From NCBI GenBank assembly GCA_947454695.1, contig CANGMW010000177.1, positions 1 through 5,644 of the forward strand: a DNA stretch of 5,644 bases, given 5' to 3'. A model generated the notes under the pieces. The model had not been told where the DNA came from. It ran no database searches and was given only the letters and a program-made list of their open reading frames with translations. The stretch is from Comamonadaceae bacterium (lineage in GTDB: Bacteria; Pseudomonadota; Gammaproteobacteria; Burkholderiales; Burkholderiaceae_C). Below are positions 5,625 to 5,644 of this stretch, one piece after another. Position 1 is the stretch's first letter. Each line of letters starts with the position of its first letter. The position numbers and the translations under genes are program-made.

Positions 5625-5644
5625 ACTTTCCCTCCTACCCAGCC

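Noticed and set aside
1..5644. CRISPR arrays, insertion sequences, riboswitches
   Set aside because: No regularly spaced repeats, terminal inverted repeats with a transposase, or recognisable riboswitch cores were seen on either strand.

Overview
The window reads as chromosomal DNA from a betaproteobacterium of the order Burkholderiales, most likely Comamonadaceae-like (Rhodoferax/Polaromonas type). This rests on remembered family resemblance of the Coq7 C-terminus, the long two-ACT threonine dehydratase and the high GC of the housekeeping genes; no database search was possible. Nearly all of the sequence is accounted for by five protein genes and one tRNA gene.

Left part (1-2283): the last 41 codons of coq7 (ubiquinone biosynthesis) run rightwards and converge on an OsmC/YhfA-type thiol-dependent peroxidase-like gene on the minus strand. 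The roughly 100-base convergent gap holds a small GC hairpin and an exact 11-base tandem duplication. The osmC-like gene diverges from ilvA (biosynthetic threonine dehydratase) across only 36 bases, so their control signals must be intertwined or lie inside each other's coding sequence.

Middle (2284-3261): ilvA is followed after 17 bases by an enoyl-CoA hydratase with a clear ribosome binding site, so the two probably share a transcript. That gene ends in a GC-rich hairpin whose loop contains the -35 box of a strong sigma70-type promoter. This promoter drives an elongator tRNA-Met (anticodon CAT, CCA encoded), which is followed by a good intrinsic terminator.

Right part (3262-5644): one long gene encodes nine consecutive 34-residue TPR units fused to a GT41 catalytic domain (O-GlcNAc transferase/SPINDLY family). 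It is visibly poorer in GC than the genes to its left, and the change begins just after the tRNA and its terminator. This fits an accessory gene placed next to a tRNA locus, although no attachment-site duplicate or integrase lies in the window. The last 62 bases hold a T tract and a GTACAC/GTGTAC inverted repeat.

The genes do not form one pathway. Coq7, the OsmC-like protein, IlvA and the hydratase are core metabolism or stress functions. The GT41 protein is the least predictable element, because its acceptor and sugar donor cannot be read from the sequence.
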